Assembly (NCBI RefSeq): GCF_000721605.1
Contig: NZ_JOIZ01000002.1
Location: forward strand, 124,001-188,000
Source: Streptomyces sp. NRRL S-37
Lineage (GTDB): Bacteria > Actinomycetota > Actinomycetes > Streptomycetales > Streptomycetaceae
Direction of reading: 5' to 3'
DNA: 64,000 nucleotides
A program made the translations under genes and the position numbers. This document shows, in pieces, positions 45,432 to 56,196 of the stretch (positions within the stretch are counted from its first letter, which is position 1; each line of letters opens with the position of its first letter). The notes under the pieces are model-generated. The model saw nothing but the letters and a program-made list of their open reading frames with translations. It did no database searches and had not been told where the DNA came from.

Positions 45432-46880
45432 ATGAGCAGTACTACCAACCCGTCGACGCAGCACACGTCCACGATCGGCGCGATCGGCGCACCCAGCCGC
45501 CGCAACACCGAGCTCGCGCTCCTGGTGTTCGCCGTCGTCATCCCGGTCTTCGCCTACGCCAACGTAGGGCTGGCCATCAACGACGAGCTGCCCACCGGGC
45601 TGCTGAGCTACGGCCTGGGCCTCGGCCTGATGGCGGGCGTCGGCCACCTCGCCGTACGGAAGTTCGCCCCGTACGCGGACCCGCTGATGCTGCCGCTGGC
45701 CACCCTGCTCAACGGCATCGGCCTGGTCGCCATCTGGCGCCTGGACCAGTCGAAGCGGCTGCAGGCCAGCAGCACGTTCGTCGAGGCGGCGCCACGCCAG
45801 CTGATGTACTCCGCGCTCGGCGTCGCCCTGTTCATGGCCGTGCTGTTCTTCCTCAAGGACCACCGCGTCCTGCAGCGCTACACCTACATCTCCATGGCCG
45901 GCGCGCTGGTCCTGCTGCTCCTGCCGCTGGTCCCGGGCCTCGGACACAACGTCTTCGGCGCCAAGATCTGGATCAAGATCCCCGGACTCGGCACCCTCCA
46001 GCCCGGCGAATTCGCCAAGATCGTCCTCGCGGTCTTCTTCGCGGGCTACCTCATGGTCAAACGTGACGCCCTGGCCCTCGCCAGCCGTCGCTTCATGGGG
46101 CTCTACCTCCCCCGCGGACGCGACCTCGGCCCGATCATCGTCGTCTGGATCATCTCCATCCTGATCCTGGTCTTCGAGACCGACCTCGGCACCTCGCTGC
46201 TGTTCTTCGGCATGTTCGTGGTCATGCTGTACGTCGCCACCGAGCGGACCAGCTGGATCGTCTTCGGTCTGCTGATGTCCGCGGTCGGCGCCGTCGGCGT
46301 GGCGAGCTTCGAATCGCACATCCAGACCCGCGTACAGGCCTGGCTCGACCCGATGCACGAGTTCGAGCTCAGCCGCGCCGGGGTCCAGGACGGCATCGTC
46401 CACTCCGAGCAGGCCATGCAGGCCCTGTGGGCCTTCGGCTCCGGCGGCACCCTCGGCAGCGGCTGGGGCCAGGGCCACTCCGACCTCATCGGCTTCGCCG
46501 CCAACTCCGACTTCATCCTCGCCACCTTCGGCGAGGAGATCGGCCTGGCCGGCGTCATGGCACTGCTCCTGCTCTACGCGCTGATCGTGGAGCGCGGCGT
46601 ACGCACCTCCCTTGCCGCCCGCGACCCGTTCGGCAAGCTGCTCGCCATCGGCCTGTCCGGCGCCTTCGCGCTCCAGGTCTTCGTCGTGGCCGGCGGCGTC
46701 ATGGGCCTGATCCCGCTGACCGGTATGACCATGCCCTTCCTGGCGTACGGCGGTTCCTCCGTCATCGCCAACTGGGCACTGATCGGCATCCTGCTCAGGA
46801 TCAGCGACACCGCCCGCCGCCCGGCGCCCGCCCCCGCCACCAACCCCGACGCCGAGATGACCCAGGTGGTCCGCCCGTGA
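45432..46880 (+). CDS. rodA: SEDS-family peptidoglycan polymerase (RodA/FtsW type)
   Basis: 482 aa with about ten membrane helices. SEDS motifs: IWRLDQSKRLQASS, FGAKIWIKIPGLGTLQPGEFAKIVL, LIVFETDLGTSLLFFGMF (as ILVFETDLGTSLLFF), the large external loop with the catalytic-region QAMQALWAFGSGGTLGSGWG and a terminal GLIPLTGMTMPFLAYGGSS. It polymerises lipid II with the class B PBP encoded next, by overlap (GTGA). In Streptomyces such pairs act in germination and sporulation wall synthesis. Confidence 0.92.
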   Translation: MSSTTNPSTQHTSTIGAIGAPSRRNTELALLVFAVVIPVFAYANVGLAINDELPTGLLSYGLGLGLMAGVGHLAVRKFAPYADPLMLPLATLLNGIGLVAIWRLDQSKRLQASSTFVEAAPRQLMYSALGVALFMAVLFFLKDHRVLQRYTYISMAGALVLLLLPLVPGLGHNVFGAKIWIKIPGLGTLQPGEFAKIVLAVFFAGYLMVKRDALALASRRFMGLYLPRGRDLGPIIVVWIISILILVFETDLGTSLLFFGMFVVMLYVATERTSWIVFGLLMSAVGAVGVASFESHIQTRVQAWLDPMHEFELSRAGVQDGIVHSEQAMQALWAFGSGGTLGSGWGQGHSDLIGFAANSDFILATFGEEIGLAGVMALLLLYALIVERGVRTSLAARDPFGKLLAIGLSGAFALQVFVVAGGVMGLIPLTGMTMPFLAYGGSSVIANWALIGILLRISDTARRPAPAPATNPDAEMTQVVRP

Positions 46881-48343
46881 ACAAGCCCCTGCGCCGGGTC
46901 GCGATCTTCTGCGGCCTGCTCATCCTCGCCCTGCTCGTCCGGGGCAACTGGCTGCAGTACGTCCAGGCCGACCAGCTGGCCTCCGACGACGAGAACCGCC
47001 GCGTCAACATCGAGCGCTACGCCACCCCGCGCGGCAACATCATCGTCGACGGCAAGGCCATCACCGGGTCCGTCGAGTCCAAGAGCGGCGACTACAAGTT
47101 CAAGCGCACCTGGACCGACGGTGCCATGTGGGCGCCGGTCACCGGCTACTCCTCGCAGGCCTTCGGAGCCAACCAGCTGGAGAAGCTGGAGGACGGCATC
47201 CTCACCGGCAACGACGACCGGCTCTTCTTCCGCAACACCCTCGACATGATCACGGGCCAGCCGAAGGAGGGCGGCAGCGTCGTCACCACCCTCGACGCCG
47301 CCGCGCAGAAGGCCGCGTACAAGGGTCTCGGCGACAAGAAGGGCGCCGTCGCCGCGATCGACCCGCAGACCGGCAAGATCCTGGCCCTGGCCTCCACGCC
47401 GTCGTACGACCCGTCGAAGTTCGCCGGGACCTCCGACGAGGACGCCAAGGCCTGGATGGCGGTCCAGAAGAAGAACAACCCCGACGACCCGATGCTGAAC
47501 CGGGCACTGCGCGAGACCTACTCGCCGGGCTCCACCTTCAAGGTGGTCACCGCCGCGGCGGCACTGGAGGAGGGTCTGGTCGACGACATCGACGCCAAGA
47601 CCGACACTCCGGAACCGTGGATCATGCCGGGCACCACCACGCCCCTGCGCAACCACGGGAACATCCAATGTGAGAACGCCAGCCTGCGAGATGCCCTCAA
47701 AGTCTCCTGCAACAGCGTCTTCGGCAAGCTCAGCCACGAGGTCGGCAACGAGAAGATGATCGAGTACGCGGAGAAGTTCGGCTACAACAACCCCGAGCTC
47801 GACACCCCCGTCCGCGCCGCCGAGAGCATCTTCCCCGAGGACAACCCCTCACAGAACGCCATGGCCGGCATCGGCCAGGCCTCCAACCGCGCCACCCCGC
47901 TCCAGATGGCCATGATCACCGCCGCCATCGCCAACGACGGCAAGCTGATGAGGCCGTACATGGTCGACCAGCTCAAGGCCGCGAACCTGGACACCATCGA
48001 GACGACCGAACCGCAGGAGCTGTCCCAGCCCCTCTCCTCGGAGAACGCCCAGAAGATCCAGGAGATGATGGAGACCGTCGTCGAGGACGGCACCGGAGGC
48101 AACGCCAAGATCGACGGCGTCACCGTCGGCGGCAAGACCGGTACCGCCGAGCGCGGCGTCAACAACAGCGGCAAGCCCTACGCCTGGTTCATCTCGTACG
48201 CCAAGACCGACCAGGGCTCCCCGGTCGCCGTCGCCGTCGTCGTCGAGGACAGTGCCGCGACCGGTGCCGACATCACCGGCGGCGGCCTGGCCGCACCGAT
48301 CGCCAAGGCCGTCATGAAGGCGGTCCTCAAGGACAAGCAGTGA
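46877..48343 (+). CDS. pbpA: Class B penicillin-binding protein (PbpA)
   Basis: 488 aa. An N-terminal membrane anchor (about 8-26), a dimerisation region with ENRRVNIERYATPRGNII, and a transpeptidase domain with catalytic SPGSTFK (serine about 213), SCN (KVSCNS) and KTG (VGGKTGTAE). It cross-links peptidoglycan made by the preceding SEDS polymerase. Coupled to rodA, and followed after 168 bp by pknB. Confidence 0.93.
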   Translation: MNKPLRRVAIFCGLLILALLVRGNWLQYVQADQLASDDENRRVNIERYATPRGNIIVDGKAITGSVESKSGDYKFKRTWTDGAMWAPVTGYSSQAFGANQLEKLEDGILTGNDDRLFFRNTLDMITGQPKEGGSVVTTLDAAAQKAAYKGLGDKKGAVAAIDPQTGKILALASTPSYDPSKFAGTSDEDAKAWMAVQKKNNPDDPMLNRALRETYSPGSTFKVVTAAAALEEGLVDDIDAKTDTPEPWIMPGTTTPLRNHGNIQCENASLRDALKVSCNSVFGKLSHEVGNEKMIEYAEKFGYNNPELDTPVRAAESIFPEDNPSQNAMAGIGQASNRATPLQMAMITAAIANDGKLMRPYMVDQLKAANLDTIETTEPQELSQPLSSENAQKIQEMMETVVEDGTGGNAKIDGVTVGGKTGTAERGVNNSGKPYAWFISYAKTDQGSPVAVAVVVEDSAATGADITGGGLAAPIAKAVMKAVLKDKQ

Positions 48344-48511
48344 CCCCCGTCACGTCCGCTTCACATCGGTGCACGTTGCGGTACCGGTCCCATATCGGCT
48401 GACGCACTTGGCCAGGTCACACAAAAAGAGCCGGGTACGGTAGGCCCGGACGGCAGCCTCCGGCGGCACGCGTGTGCCGCCCGGGACCGACGGAGAGGGC
48501 TGGTAGTAGCT

Positions 48512-50521
<2,010 letters not shown>

Positions 50522-50548
50522 CCCGGCGCAGCACCCCGTACGACAGGA

Positions 50549-50580
50549 GCCCCGGCACCCTCTCCGGAGGGGGCCGGGGC
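50549..50580 (+). terminator. Terminator after pknB
   Basis: GCCCCGGC and GCCGGGGC arms with an inner CCCTC/GAGGG stem. 28 bp past the stop. Confidence 0.85.
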
Positions 50581-50708
50581 TTCCGTCATGAGCCCGCCCT
50601 GCACACGCGTCCTCGCCTCGCTCGTGTCTTCGCTTGTCACCACTCGTTGATCGGGTGGGGTGGGGCATCTGGGTTCTGCCCTGGACACCGGACCGAAAGG
50701 GGCAGAAA

Positions 50709-51749
50709 GTGATCAACGAATCCGCACTCCTGGAGTCGAAGACTCTGCGCAGCAGCGTGCTGGACCGGACGGACGTCCTCGACAGGGTCAAGGCCCTGTC
50801 GCTGCTGCCGGACGGGATGCATGTGACGACGGCGATGGTGGCGGCGTACTTCGACGTCACGGTCGAAGCCGTCCGCCAGCTGGCAAAGCGCCACCGTGAA
50901 GAGCTCGAAGTCAACGGAATGGCGGTACTCCGAGGCTCTGACCTGCGGAAATTCGAGAGTGACAACATGTCACGCTCGCTGGGAAGTTATCCACAGGCCC
51001 GTCGGAGCCTCACCGTCTACTCCCGGCGAGCCATCCTCAACGTCGCCATGCTCCTCCGCGACAGCGACGTCGCCCGTCAGGTACGCACCTACCTGCTCGA
51101 CATGGAGTACCTGGCCCGCACACAGCCTGTGGAAAACCCTCCGCAGCCCGACCCCGCCCTGCTCGACGACCGCATCGACCAGCGGATCACCCGCATCCTC
51201 GGCACAACGGTCGTGCCGATGTTCAACGCCCTGATCGCCACCTCCGGTGAACACCGACGCGAACTCATCGAGCTCCGCGAGGACATCGAGAACGTCGAAC
51301 GCACGCTGTGCCGGCACCACCGCCGGATCAGCGGCCTGGAGGAAGAGATTCCGACGGACCGGGTCAGGGACTCCATCGCGTCCATGACCTGGCAGGCGTT
51401 CGAACGTCACGTGGCCGGTCTGCTGCGCCGGGACGGCTGCCGCGACGTCGTCGTACGACAGGCCTACATCGACCGGGGCATCGACATCACCGCACGCACG
51501 GCCGACGGCCGTACCGTCGCCGTCCAGTGCAAGAACCGGGCGGGCCACCGCCACGTACCGAGCTCGGAGATGCAGAGGTTCGCCGGAGCCGCACGAGCCG
51601 TCGAACGCGTCGACGTCGCCCTGTTCGTCACCACGTCCTACTTCAGCCACGAGGCACAGGCGATCGCCGACCTGAGCGGAGTCCTCACCGTGGACCGTGC
51701 GGAACTGGAGGCGTGGAGCGCGGGAGCACGGCTGAAGGCGCTGCGCTAG
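50709..51749 (+). CDS. Mrr-type restriction endonuclease with phage antirepressor-like N-terminus
   Basis: 346 aa. Residues about 30-150 resemble a domain seen in phage antirepressor-like proteins: VTTAMVAAYFDVTVEAVRQL, VLRGSDLRKFES, LTVYSRRAILNVAMLLRDSD and VARQVRTYLLDMEY. A short coiled coil (IELREDIENVERTL) links to a C-terminal Mrr-like PD-(D/E)xK nuclease: WQAFERHVAGLLRRDGCRDV, the catalytic aspartate in DRGIDITA and the QCKN lysine. Mrr enzymes cut modified DNA, so a defence or replication-repair role is plausible. GTG at 50709 follows GAAAGGGG. It stands alone, between two terminators. Confidence 0.78.
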   Translation: MINESALLESKTLRSSVLDRTDVLDRVKALSLLPDGMHVTTAMVAAYFDVTVEAVRQLAKRHREELEVNGMAVLRGSDLRKFESDNMSRSLGSYPQARRSLTVYSRRAILNVAMLLRDSDVARQVRTYLLDMEYLARTQPVENPPQPDPALLDDRIDQRITRILGTTVVPMFNALIATSGEHRRELIELREDIENVERTLCRHHRRISGLEEEIPTDRVRDSIASMTWQAFERHVAGLLRRDGCRDVVVRQAYIDRGIDITARTADGRTVAVQCKNRAGHRHVPSSEMQRFAGAARAVERVDVALFVTTSYFSHEAQAIADLSGVLTVDRAELEAWSAGARLKALR

Positions 51750-51764
51750 GCCCGGAAGAAGAAA

Positions 51765-51799
51765 GCCCGAAGTCGCAAAAGGAGGTTGCGGCTTCGGGC
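51765..51799. terminator. Bidirectional terminator between the endonuclease and the sortase
   Basis: GCCCGAAGTCGCAA and TTGCGGCTTCGGGC, 13 of 14 pairs plus one G-U, with a short loop. Serves two convergent genes. Confidence 0.8.
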
Positions 51800-51839
51800 C
51801 TTCGCCATATTAGGCAACGGACTCCCCCGACAGGGAGAT

Positions 51840-52610
51840 TCAGCGCAACTCCGCCGGCGGTGTCCGCTCCTCGTCCACCTTCTCCGTGCGGACCAGTTCA
51901 CCCCAGACGATGTAGCGGTACTTGCTGGTGTACACCGGTGTGCAGGTGGTCAGCGTGATGTAGTGGCCGGCCTTCTTCTTCCCGGACTCCTTCGGGATCT
52001 TCCCGAGGACGTCGACGTTGTACTTCGAGGTCTCGGGGAGGATGCCGTAGACCTTGTAGACGTACCACGTGTCCTTCGTCTCGAAGACGATCGGGTCGCC
52101 CTTCTCGATCTTGTGGATGCCGTGGAACTTCGCGCCGTGCCCGTCCCGGTGGGCGGCGAGGGAGAAGTTGCCCTTCTTGCCGGAGGTCGGCAGGGTCGCC
52201 TTCACGGGGTCGGTGTAGTAGCCGGCGACACCGTCGTTGAGGACCTTCATCGACGTGCCCTTCTCGACGAGGATCTCGTCACCGCTCATCGCGGGCACGT
52301 GCAGGAAGCCGATGCCGTTCCCGCTGTCGTAGGAGGCGGGTCCACCGCTGCCGCCACCGTCGTCGCCGGACTCCTGGGACCAGGAGTCACGGACCTTGTC
52401 CGCCTGCTTGTCCGCCGCACGGTCGGCGACGACGTTCGTCCACCACAGCGAGTAGACGACGAACAGGCCGAGCACCAGGCCCACGGTGATGAGGAGTTCC
52501 CCGAAGAAGCTGACCACCATCGCCACCGGCCCCAGGCGGCGGCGCCCCGGTGGCGGCGAGGACGCGGGCGCGTCGGCGTGTTCTTCGGTGTCGTCGGCGG
52601 TCGCTGCCAC
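51840..52610 (-). CDS. Class E sortase (first of two)
   Basis: 256 aa. A membrane helix (about 28-52, GELLITVGLVLGLFVVYSLW) with an N-terminal cytosolic tail, then a sortase domain with catalytic histidine in FSLAAHRDGH (about 150), catalytic cysteine in TLTTCTPVYTSK (about 219) and the arginine in KYRYIVWG. The TLTTCTP sequence is typical of class E sortases, which anchor chaplin-like LAXTG proteins to the wall of aerial hyphae. GTG at 52610 follows AGAGGAAAC. An ATG ten codons earlier overlaps the upstream sortase. Confidence 0.9.
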   Translation of the reverse strand: MAATADDTEEHADAPASSPPPGRRRLGPVAMVVSFFGELLITVGLVLGLFVVYSLWWTNVVADRAADKQADKVRDSWSQESGDDGGGSGGPASYDSGNGIGFLHVPAMSGDEILVEKGTSMKVLNDGVAGYYTDPVKATLPTSGKKGNFSLAAHRDGHGAKFHGIHKIEKGDPIVFETKDTWYVYKVYGILPETSKYNVDVLGKIPKESGKKKAGHYITLTTCTPVYTSKYRYIVWGELVRTEKVDEERTPPAELR

Positions 52611-52623
52611 GTTTCCTCTGCCC

Positions 52624-53751
52624 TTAACTGACGAGCGCATCCGGCTTGCCCTTGCTGCGCGGCCGTTCCTCGACCATCTTTCCCCAGACGATCAAGCGGT
52701 ACTTGCTGGTGAACTCCGGTGTGCACGTGGTCAGCGTGATGTAGCGGCCGGGCCCGGTGAAGCCCGACCCCTTCGGCACCGGGTCGAGGACGCTCACGTT
52801 GCTCGGCGGCGTCACCGGCAGGACCGACGCCATCTTGTAGACGAAGTACTCGTCCTGCGTCTCCACCACGATCGGGTCGCCCGGCTCCAGCCGGTTGATG
52901 TACCGGAACGGTTCCCCGTGCGTGTTGCGGTGGCCCGCGAGTCCGAAGTTGCCGGTCTTCGCGTCCGGCATCGCCGTCTTCAGCGCGCCCTCCGCGTAGT
53001 GCCCCACCATGCCGCGGTCGAGCACCTTCTTGCTGCTGATGCCCTCCGCGATCGGCACCACCACGTCCAGCTTGGGGATGTGCAGCAGCGCGAAGCCCTG
53101 CCCCGGCTCGAACGCCCCCGGCTTGCGCTCGCCACTGGCCCAGTCGTCCTGGAGGTCGCTGACCTCCTTGCCGGCCTGCGCGTGCGCCCGCACGTTCGTC
53201 CACCACAACTGGTAGGTGACGAACAGCAGCATGAGCACACCGCAGGTGATGAACACCTCGCCGATCGCCCGGCTCGCGACGACCGCCGGACTCGCCTTGT
53301 GCGCCCGTGCCTGCCGACGCGCCTCCACCCGCGACAACGGAGCCCGTGACGCCCCCTCAGGCGCCTCTGACGCCCCTTCCCGGCCCGCACCCGCGCCGGG
53401 GCCCTCCGTGGCCTTGTGGGAGCCTCCACGGCGCCCGTGACGCTTCCTGGCGGCCTTCCTGCGGGCCGCACGCCCGCCCGGTGCCGCTAAAGGAGCCGAC
53501 GCGGACTCCTCACCTGCCGTCCGCTCCGGCGGCTCGGGGATCCGCAGCGCCACCGTCTCCTCGTCGACCGGCGGCAGATAGGCGGTGCTCTCGGCAGCGC
53601 CGCCATAGGTGCCGGACGCCGTCTCGCCGTACCACCCGTCCCCGTACGCATCCGGCGCCCCGTACGGCTGCCCGCCGTACGAGGTGCCCTGCTCGCCGGC
53701 GCCGCCATAGGCGTCGGCGCCGGACTCGCGCTCGGGACGCAGCGCGGTCAC
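52624..53751 (-). CDS. Class E sortase with long N-terminal extension (second of two)
   Basis: 375 aa. About 150 cytosolic residues, Gly/Tyr-rich then Arg/Lys/Ala-rich, precede a membrane helix (about 162-182, ASRAIGEVFITCGVLMLLFV). The sortase domain has GLAGHRNTHGEPFRYINR (His about 265), catalytic cysteine in ITLTTCTPEFTSKYRLIVWG. The pair probably has overlapping roles, as for SrtE1/SrtE2 of S. coelicolor (from memory). GTG at 53751 overlaps the stop of the amidotransferase gene (GTGA), so a non-wall gene precedes it in the same operon. Confidence 0.9.
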   Translation of the reverse strand: MTALRPERESGADAYGGAGEQGTSYGGQPYGAPDAYGDGWYGETASGTYGGAAESTAYLPPVDEETVALRIPEPPERTAGEESASAPLAAPGGRAARRKAARKRHGRRGGSHKATEGPGAGAGREGASEAPEGASRAPLSRVEARRQARAHKASPAVVASRAIGEVFITCGVLMLLFVTYQLWWTNVRAHAQAGKEVSDLQDDWASGERKPGAFEPGQGFALLHIPKLDVVVPIAEGISSKKVLDRGMVGHYAEGALKTAMPDAKTGNFGLAGHRNTHGEPFRYINRLEPGDPIVVETQDEYFVYKMASVLPVTPPSNVSVLDPVPKGSGFTGPGRYITLTTCTPEFTSKYRLIVWGKMVEERPRSKGKPDALVS

Positions 53752-54386
53752 GCCGTGGCCCTGCCCACCACCGGGGCGAGCCCCGCCGACCTCGCCACCG
53801 CGCCCTCGTCGCCGCACTCCACCAGCCAGTTGGCCAGCATCCGGTGACCGTGTTCGGTCAGCACCGACTCGGGATGGAACTGCACGCCCTCGACCAGGAG
53901 TTCACGGTGCCTCAGCCCCATCACCATGCCGTCCGGCGTCCTGGCCGTGACCTCCAGCTCCGCCGGCACCGTGGCCGGTTCGGCGGCCAGCGAGTGGTAG
54001 CGGGTCGCCGTGAACGGGGAGGGCAGGCCCGCGAAGACGCCCTTGCCCCCGTGCTCCACCGGCGACGTCTTGCCGTGCAGCAGCTCGGGCGCACGGCCCA
54101 CCACACCGCCGTACGCCACCTGCATCGACTGCATGCCGAGGCAGACGCCGAACACCGGCACCCCGGTGGACGCACAGTGCCGCACCATGTCCACACAGAC
54201 GCCGGCCTCCTCGGGAGTGCCGGGACCCGGCGACAGCAGCACCCCGTCGAAATCGTCCTGGGCGTGCGCCGTCGACACCTCGTCGTTGCGCAGGACCTCG
54301 CACTCGGCGCCCAGTTGGTAGAGGTACTGGACCAGGTTGAAGACGAAGCTGTCGTAGTTGTCGACGACGAGAATGCGCGCGCTCAC
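53748..54386 (-). CDS. pabA: Glutamine amidotransferase of the PabA/TrpG class
   Basis: 212 aa. ILVVDNYDSFVFNLVQYL at the N-terminus, the oxyanion segment LLSPGPGTPEEAG, the catalytic GVCLGMQSMQVAYGG (cysteine about 80) and the His/Glu pair in VEGVQFHPES. It supplies ammonia to aminodeoxychorismate or anthranilate synthase. No synthase partner is nearby, so p-aminobenzoate versus anthranilate cannot be decided, but an isolated copy is usually called pabA in this region. GTG overlaps the stop of the small membrane protein. Confidence 0.88.
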   Translation of the reverse strand: MSARILVVDNYDSFVFNLVQYLYQLGAECEVLRNDEVSTAHAQDDFDGVLLSPGPGTPEEAGVCVDMVRHCASTGVPVFGVCLGMQSMQVAYGGVVGRAPELLHGKTSPVEHGGKGVFAGLPSPFTATRYHSLAAEPATVPAELEVTARTPDGMVMGLRHRELLVEGVQFHPESVLTEHGHRMLANWLVECGDEGAVARSAGLAPVVGRATA

Positions 54387-54544
54387 TGGTTGTCCACCGT
54401 CACATCGTTGAAGGGCAGCAGCGGCTCGGCCCACGGGAAGACGTACTGGAAGAGGACGTAGACCACGGCGATGATCAGCACCAGTGAGATGAGTGCCCGC
54501 ACCCATCCGTTGCCCGGCAGATGCCGCCAGATCCAGCTGTACAT
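54383..54544 (-). CDS. Small single-pass membrane protein
   Basis: 53 aa. WIWRHLPGNGWVRA, one helix (ALISLVLIIAVVYVLFQYVF) and an acidic tail. ATG at 54544 follows GAAGGGA at 5 nt. The gene is coupled to pabA (GTGA) and appears conserved in position in streptomycetes. Function unknown. It may act at the division site along with crgA. Confidence 0.75.
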   Translation of the reverse strand: MYSWIWRHLPGNGWVRALISLVLIIAVVYVLFQYVFPWAEPLLPFNDVTVDNQ

Positions 54545-54715
54545 GCCGTCCCTTCCGTCGTACCACGGCACCAGACCCACGCCGTACGCCAACAGACTAA
54601 CGGCGCGACCCCTCCGTTTTCCCGGCCTCCGCAGGCTGTGTGAGGTCGGGGCGGGCCCGGCCACGTGCACCCACGCATACGTGATTCGGGGCCGATCGCC
54701 TCGATGTCCGGGGAT

Positions 54716-54729
54716 GTTTCACGTGAAAC
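54716..54729. other. parS: parS chromosome-segregation site (ParB binding)
   Basis: GTTTCACGTGAAAC, exact palindrome, in the gap between the DUF881 stop and the small membrane-protein gene. Confidence 0.92.
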
Positions 54730-54741
54730 CCGGAAGGACCG

Positions 54742-55521
54742 CTACTCCACGGGCTTCGCATAGTGCAGGTCCACCGTGCCCGAGTAGCCGGGCAGCGTCA
54801 CCGTCCCGTTGTCCTCGACCTGCCAGCCGAGCCCGTAGACATTGACGTACACCATGTAGTTCTGGATCGCCGGCGAGGCGCTGAGCGCCTGCTTCAGCTT
54901 CTCGGGATCACCGACCGCCGTGATCTTGTACGGCGGCGAGTAGACGCGGCCCTGGAGGATCAGGGTGTTGCCCACACAGCGCACGGCGCTGGTGGAGATC
55001 AGCCGCTGGTCCATGACCTTGACGCCCTCGGCGCCGCCCTGCCACATCGCGTTCACCACGGCCTGGAGGTCCTGCTGGTGGATGACCAGGTAGTCGGGCT
55101 GTGGCTCGGGATAGCCGGGGAGCTTGGCGGTGGCGTCCGGCGGCGCGTCGTCGAGGGTGACCGTGATCGCCTCACCCTTGAGCTGCTGCGTACCGGCGCG
55201 CTTCTCCAGGGCGGCGAGCTTGTCGTCCTCCGCCTTGGTGCTGCCGTCGTCGCGCTCGGCGAGGGACTCCACGTCGTCGCGCAGCGCTCCGTTGGACTCC
55301 TCCAGCTCGCCGTTCTTGCGGCTGCGCTCGTGGATCAGGTCGGAGAGCTTCAGCAGCGAGGCGTCCGTGCGGATGTTGGTGCCCTTGGCCGTGTCGAAGC
55401 TGGTGAAGAAGATGAGTCCCGCCAGGGCGAAGACGCCCGCGGTGAGGATCCGCACGGGCCGGAGACGGCGCCGGCGGGCAGCACTGGATTCCTTCCCGGG
55501 GAAGTCGGCAGAATTGCTCAA
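54742..55521 (-). CDS. DUF881 family membrane protein
   Basis: 259 aa. A basic N-terminus, one helix (about 26-43, ILTAGVFALAGLIFFTSF), a coiled-coil stretch (about 55-110, rich in Glu/Arg/Lys) and a globular domain with VTLDDAPPD and DYLVIHQQDLQAVVNAMWQG plus EGVKVMDQRLISTSAVRCVG. DUF881 proteins lie by crgA in actinobacterial genomes and are thought to act in cell division. The likely start codon is TTG (55521), downstream of a GAAGGAGATAAGGG stretch. The gene is divergent from crgA. Confidence 0.82.
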   Translation of the reverse strand: MSNSADFPGKESSAARRRRLRPVRILTAGVFALAGLIFFTSFDTAKGTNIRTDASLLKLSDLIHERSRKNGELEESNGALRDDVESLAERDDGSTKAEDDKLAALEKRAGTQQLKGEAITVTLDDAPPDATAKLPGYPEPQPDYLVIHQQDLQAVVNAMWQGGAEGVKVMDQRLISTSAVRCVGNTLILQGRVYSPPYKITAVGDPEKLKQALSASPAIQNYMVYVNVYGLGWQVEDNGTVTLPGYSGTVDLHYAKPVE

Positions 55522-55662
55522 CGTACCCTTATCTCCTTCGGCGCCGTGGAAGCACTACGCTAACGGACGCCCGGGGGAGTGCTCGGAGTCCCCTTGTACG
55601 CTGCCCCGAGCCCGACCCAGTTCCCTGCGCGGCCACGCAGCGCATCGACAGGAGAGACCCTC

Positions 55663-55917
55663 GTGCCGAAGTCACGTATCCGCAAGAAGGCCGACTACAC
55701 GCCGCCGCCGGCGAAGCAGACGACCGCGCTCAAGCTGACCAACCGTGCCTGGGTCGCGCCGGTGATGCTGGCCATGTTCCTCATCGGCCTGGCCTGGATC
55801 GTCGTCTTCTACGTCACCGACGGTTCGCTGCCCATCGACGCCCTGGGCAACTGGAACATCGTGGTGGGCTTCGGGTTCATCGCCGCCGGGTTCGGCGTCT
55901 CCACCCAGTGGAAGTAA
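55663..55917 (+). CDS. crgA: Cell division protein CrgA
   Basis: 84 aa, two membrane helices (about 30-50, [20 protein letters not shown], and 62-80, [19 protein letters not shown]). [19 protein letters not shown] is the CrgA signature. It sits at the division site and coordinates FtsZ with septal wall synthesis. GTG at 55663 after GGAGAGACCC. Confidence 0.93.
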   Translation: MPKSRIRKKADYTPPPAKQTTALKLTNRAWVAPVMLAMFLIGLAWIVVFYVTDGSLPIDALGNWNIVVGFGFIAAGFGVSTQWK

Positions 55918-55987
55918 CGCTCACCGCACGGTGAGCGCTCCCCTGCCCAGGGCTGTCCATCAGCTCTGGGCAGGGTTGTCCTCTGAG

Positions 55988-56187
55988 TTATCCACAACCC
56001 TTGTCCACATGTGGATAGGAGACCCGATCTGTGGATAACTTTCGGGACCTTGACGCCGGTGTGACAGAAATACCAGTAACCGAAAATCTGTTCGCACACT
56101 GTCTGAGCTGCGGAAACGCTGGTCGATCACCCAGCACACAGCCTTCAGGGCACCCTGTGCACAAGATCCGCCACCGACTGTGGACAA
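55988..56187. other. Cluster of DnaA boxes between convergent genes
   Basis: TTATCCACA (55988), TTGTCCACA (56001), CTATCCACA (56010, reverse), TTATCCACA (56030, reverse), TTGTGCACA (56156, reverse, one mismatch) and TTGTCCACA (56179, reverse). Four lie within 51 bp. The site is in a convergent gap, so not a promoter. It may titrate DnaA. Confidence 0.75.
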
Positions 56188-56196
56188 ACCCGATGC

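Noticed and set aside
43332..46478. Long leftward open frame (about 1050 codons) opposite fhaB, pstP and rodA
   Set aside because: Antisense shadow of genes with clear domains. No ribosome site or recognisable protein.
55918..56196. DnaA-box cluster taken as oriC itself
   Set aside because: No dnaA, dnaN or gyrB flanks, only about six boxes in under 300 bp, whereas Streptomyces oriC is larger and lies between dnaA and dnaN.
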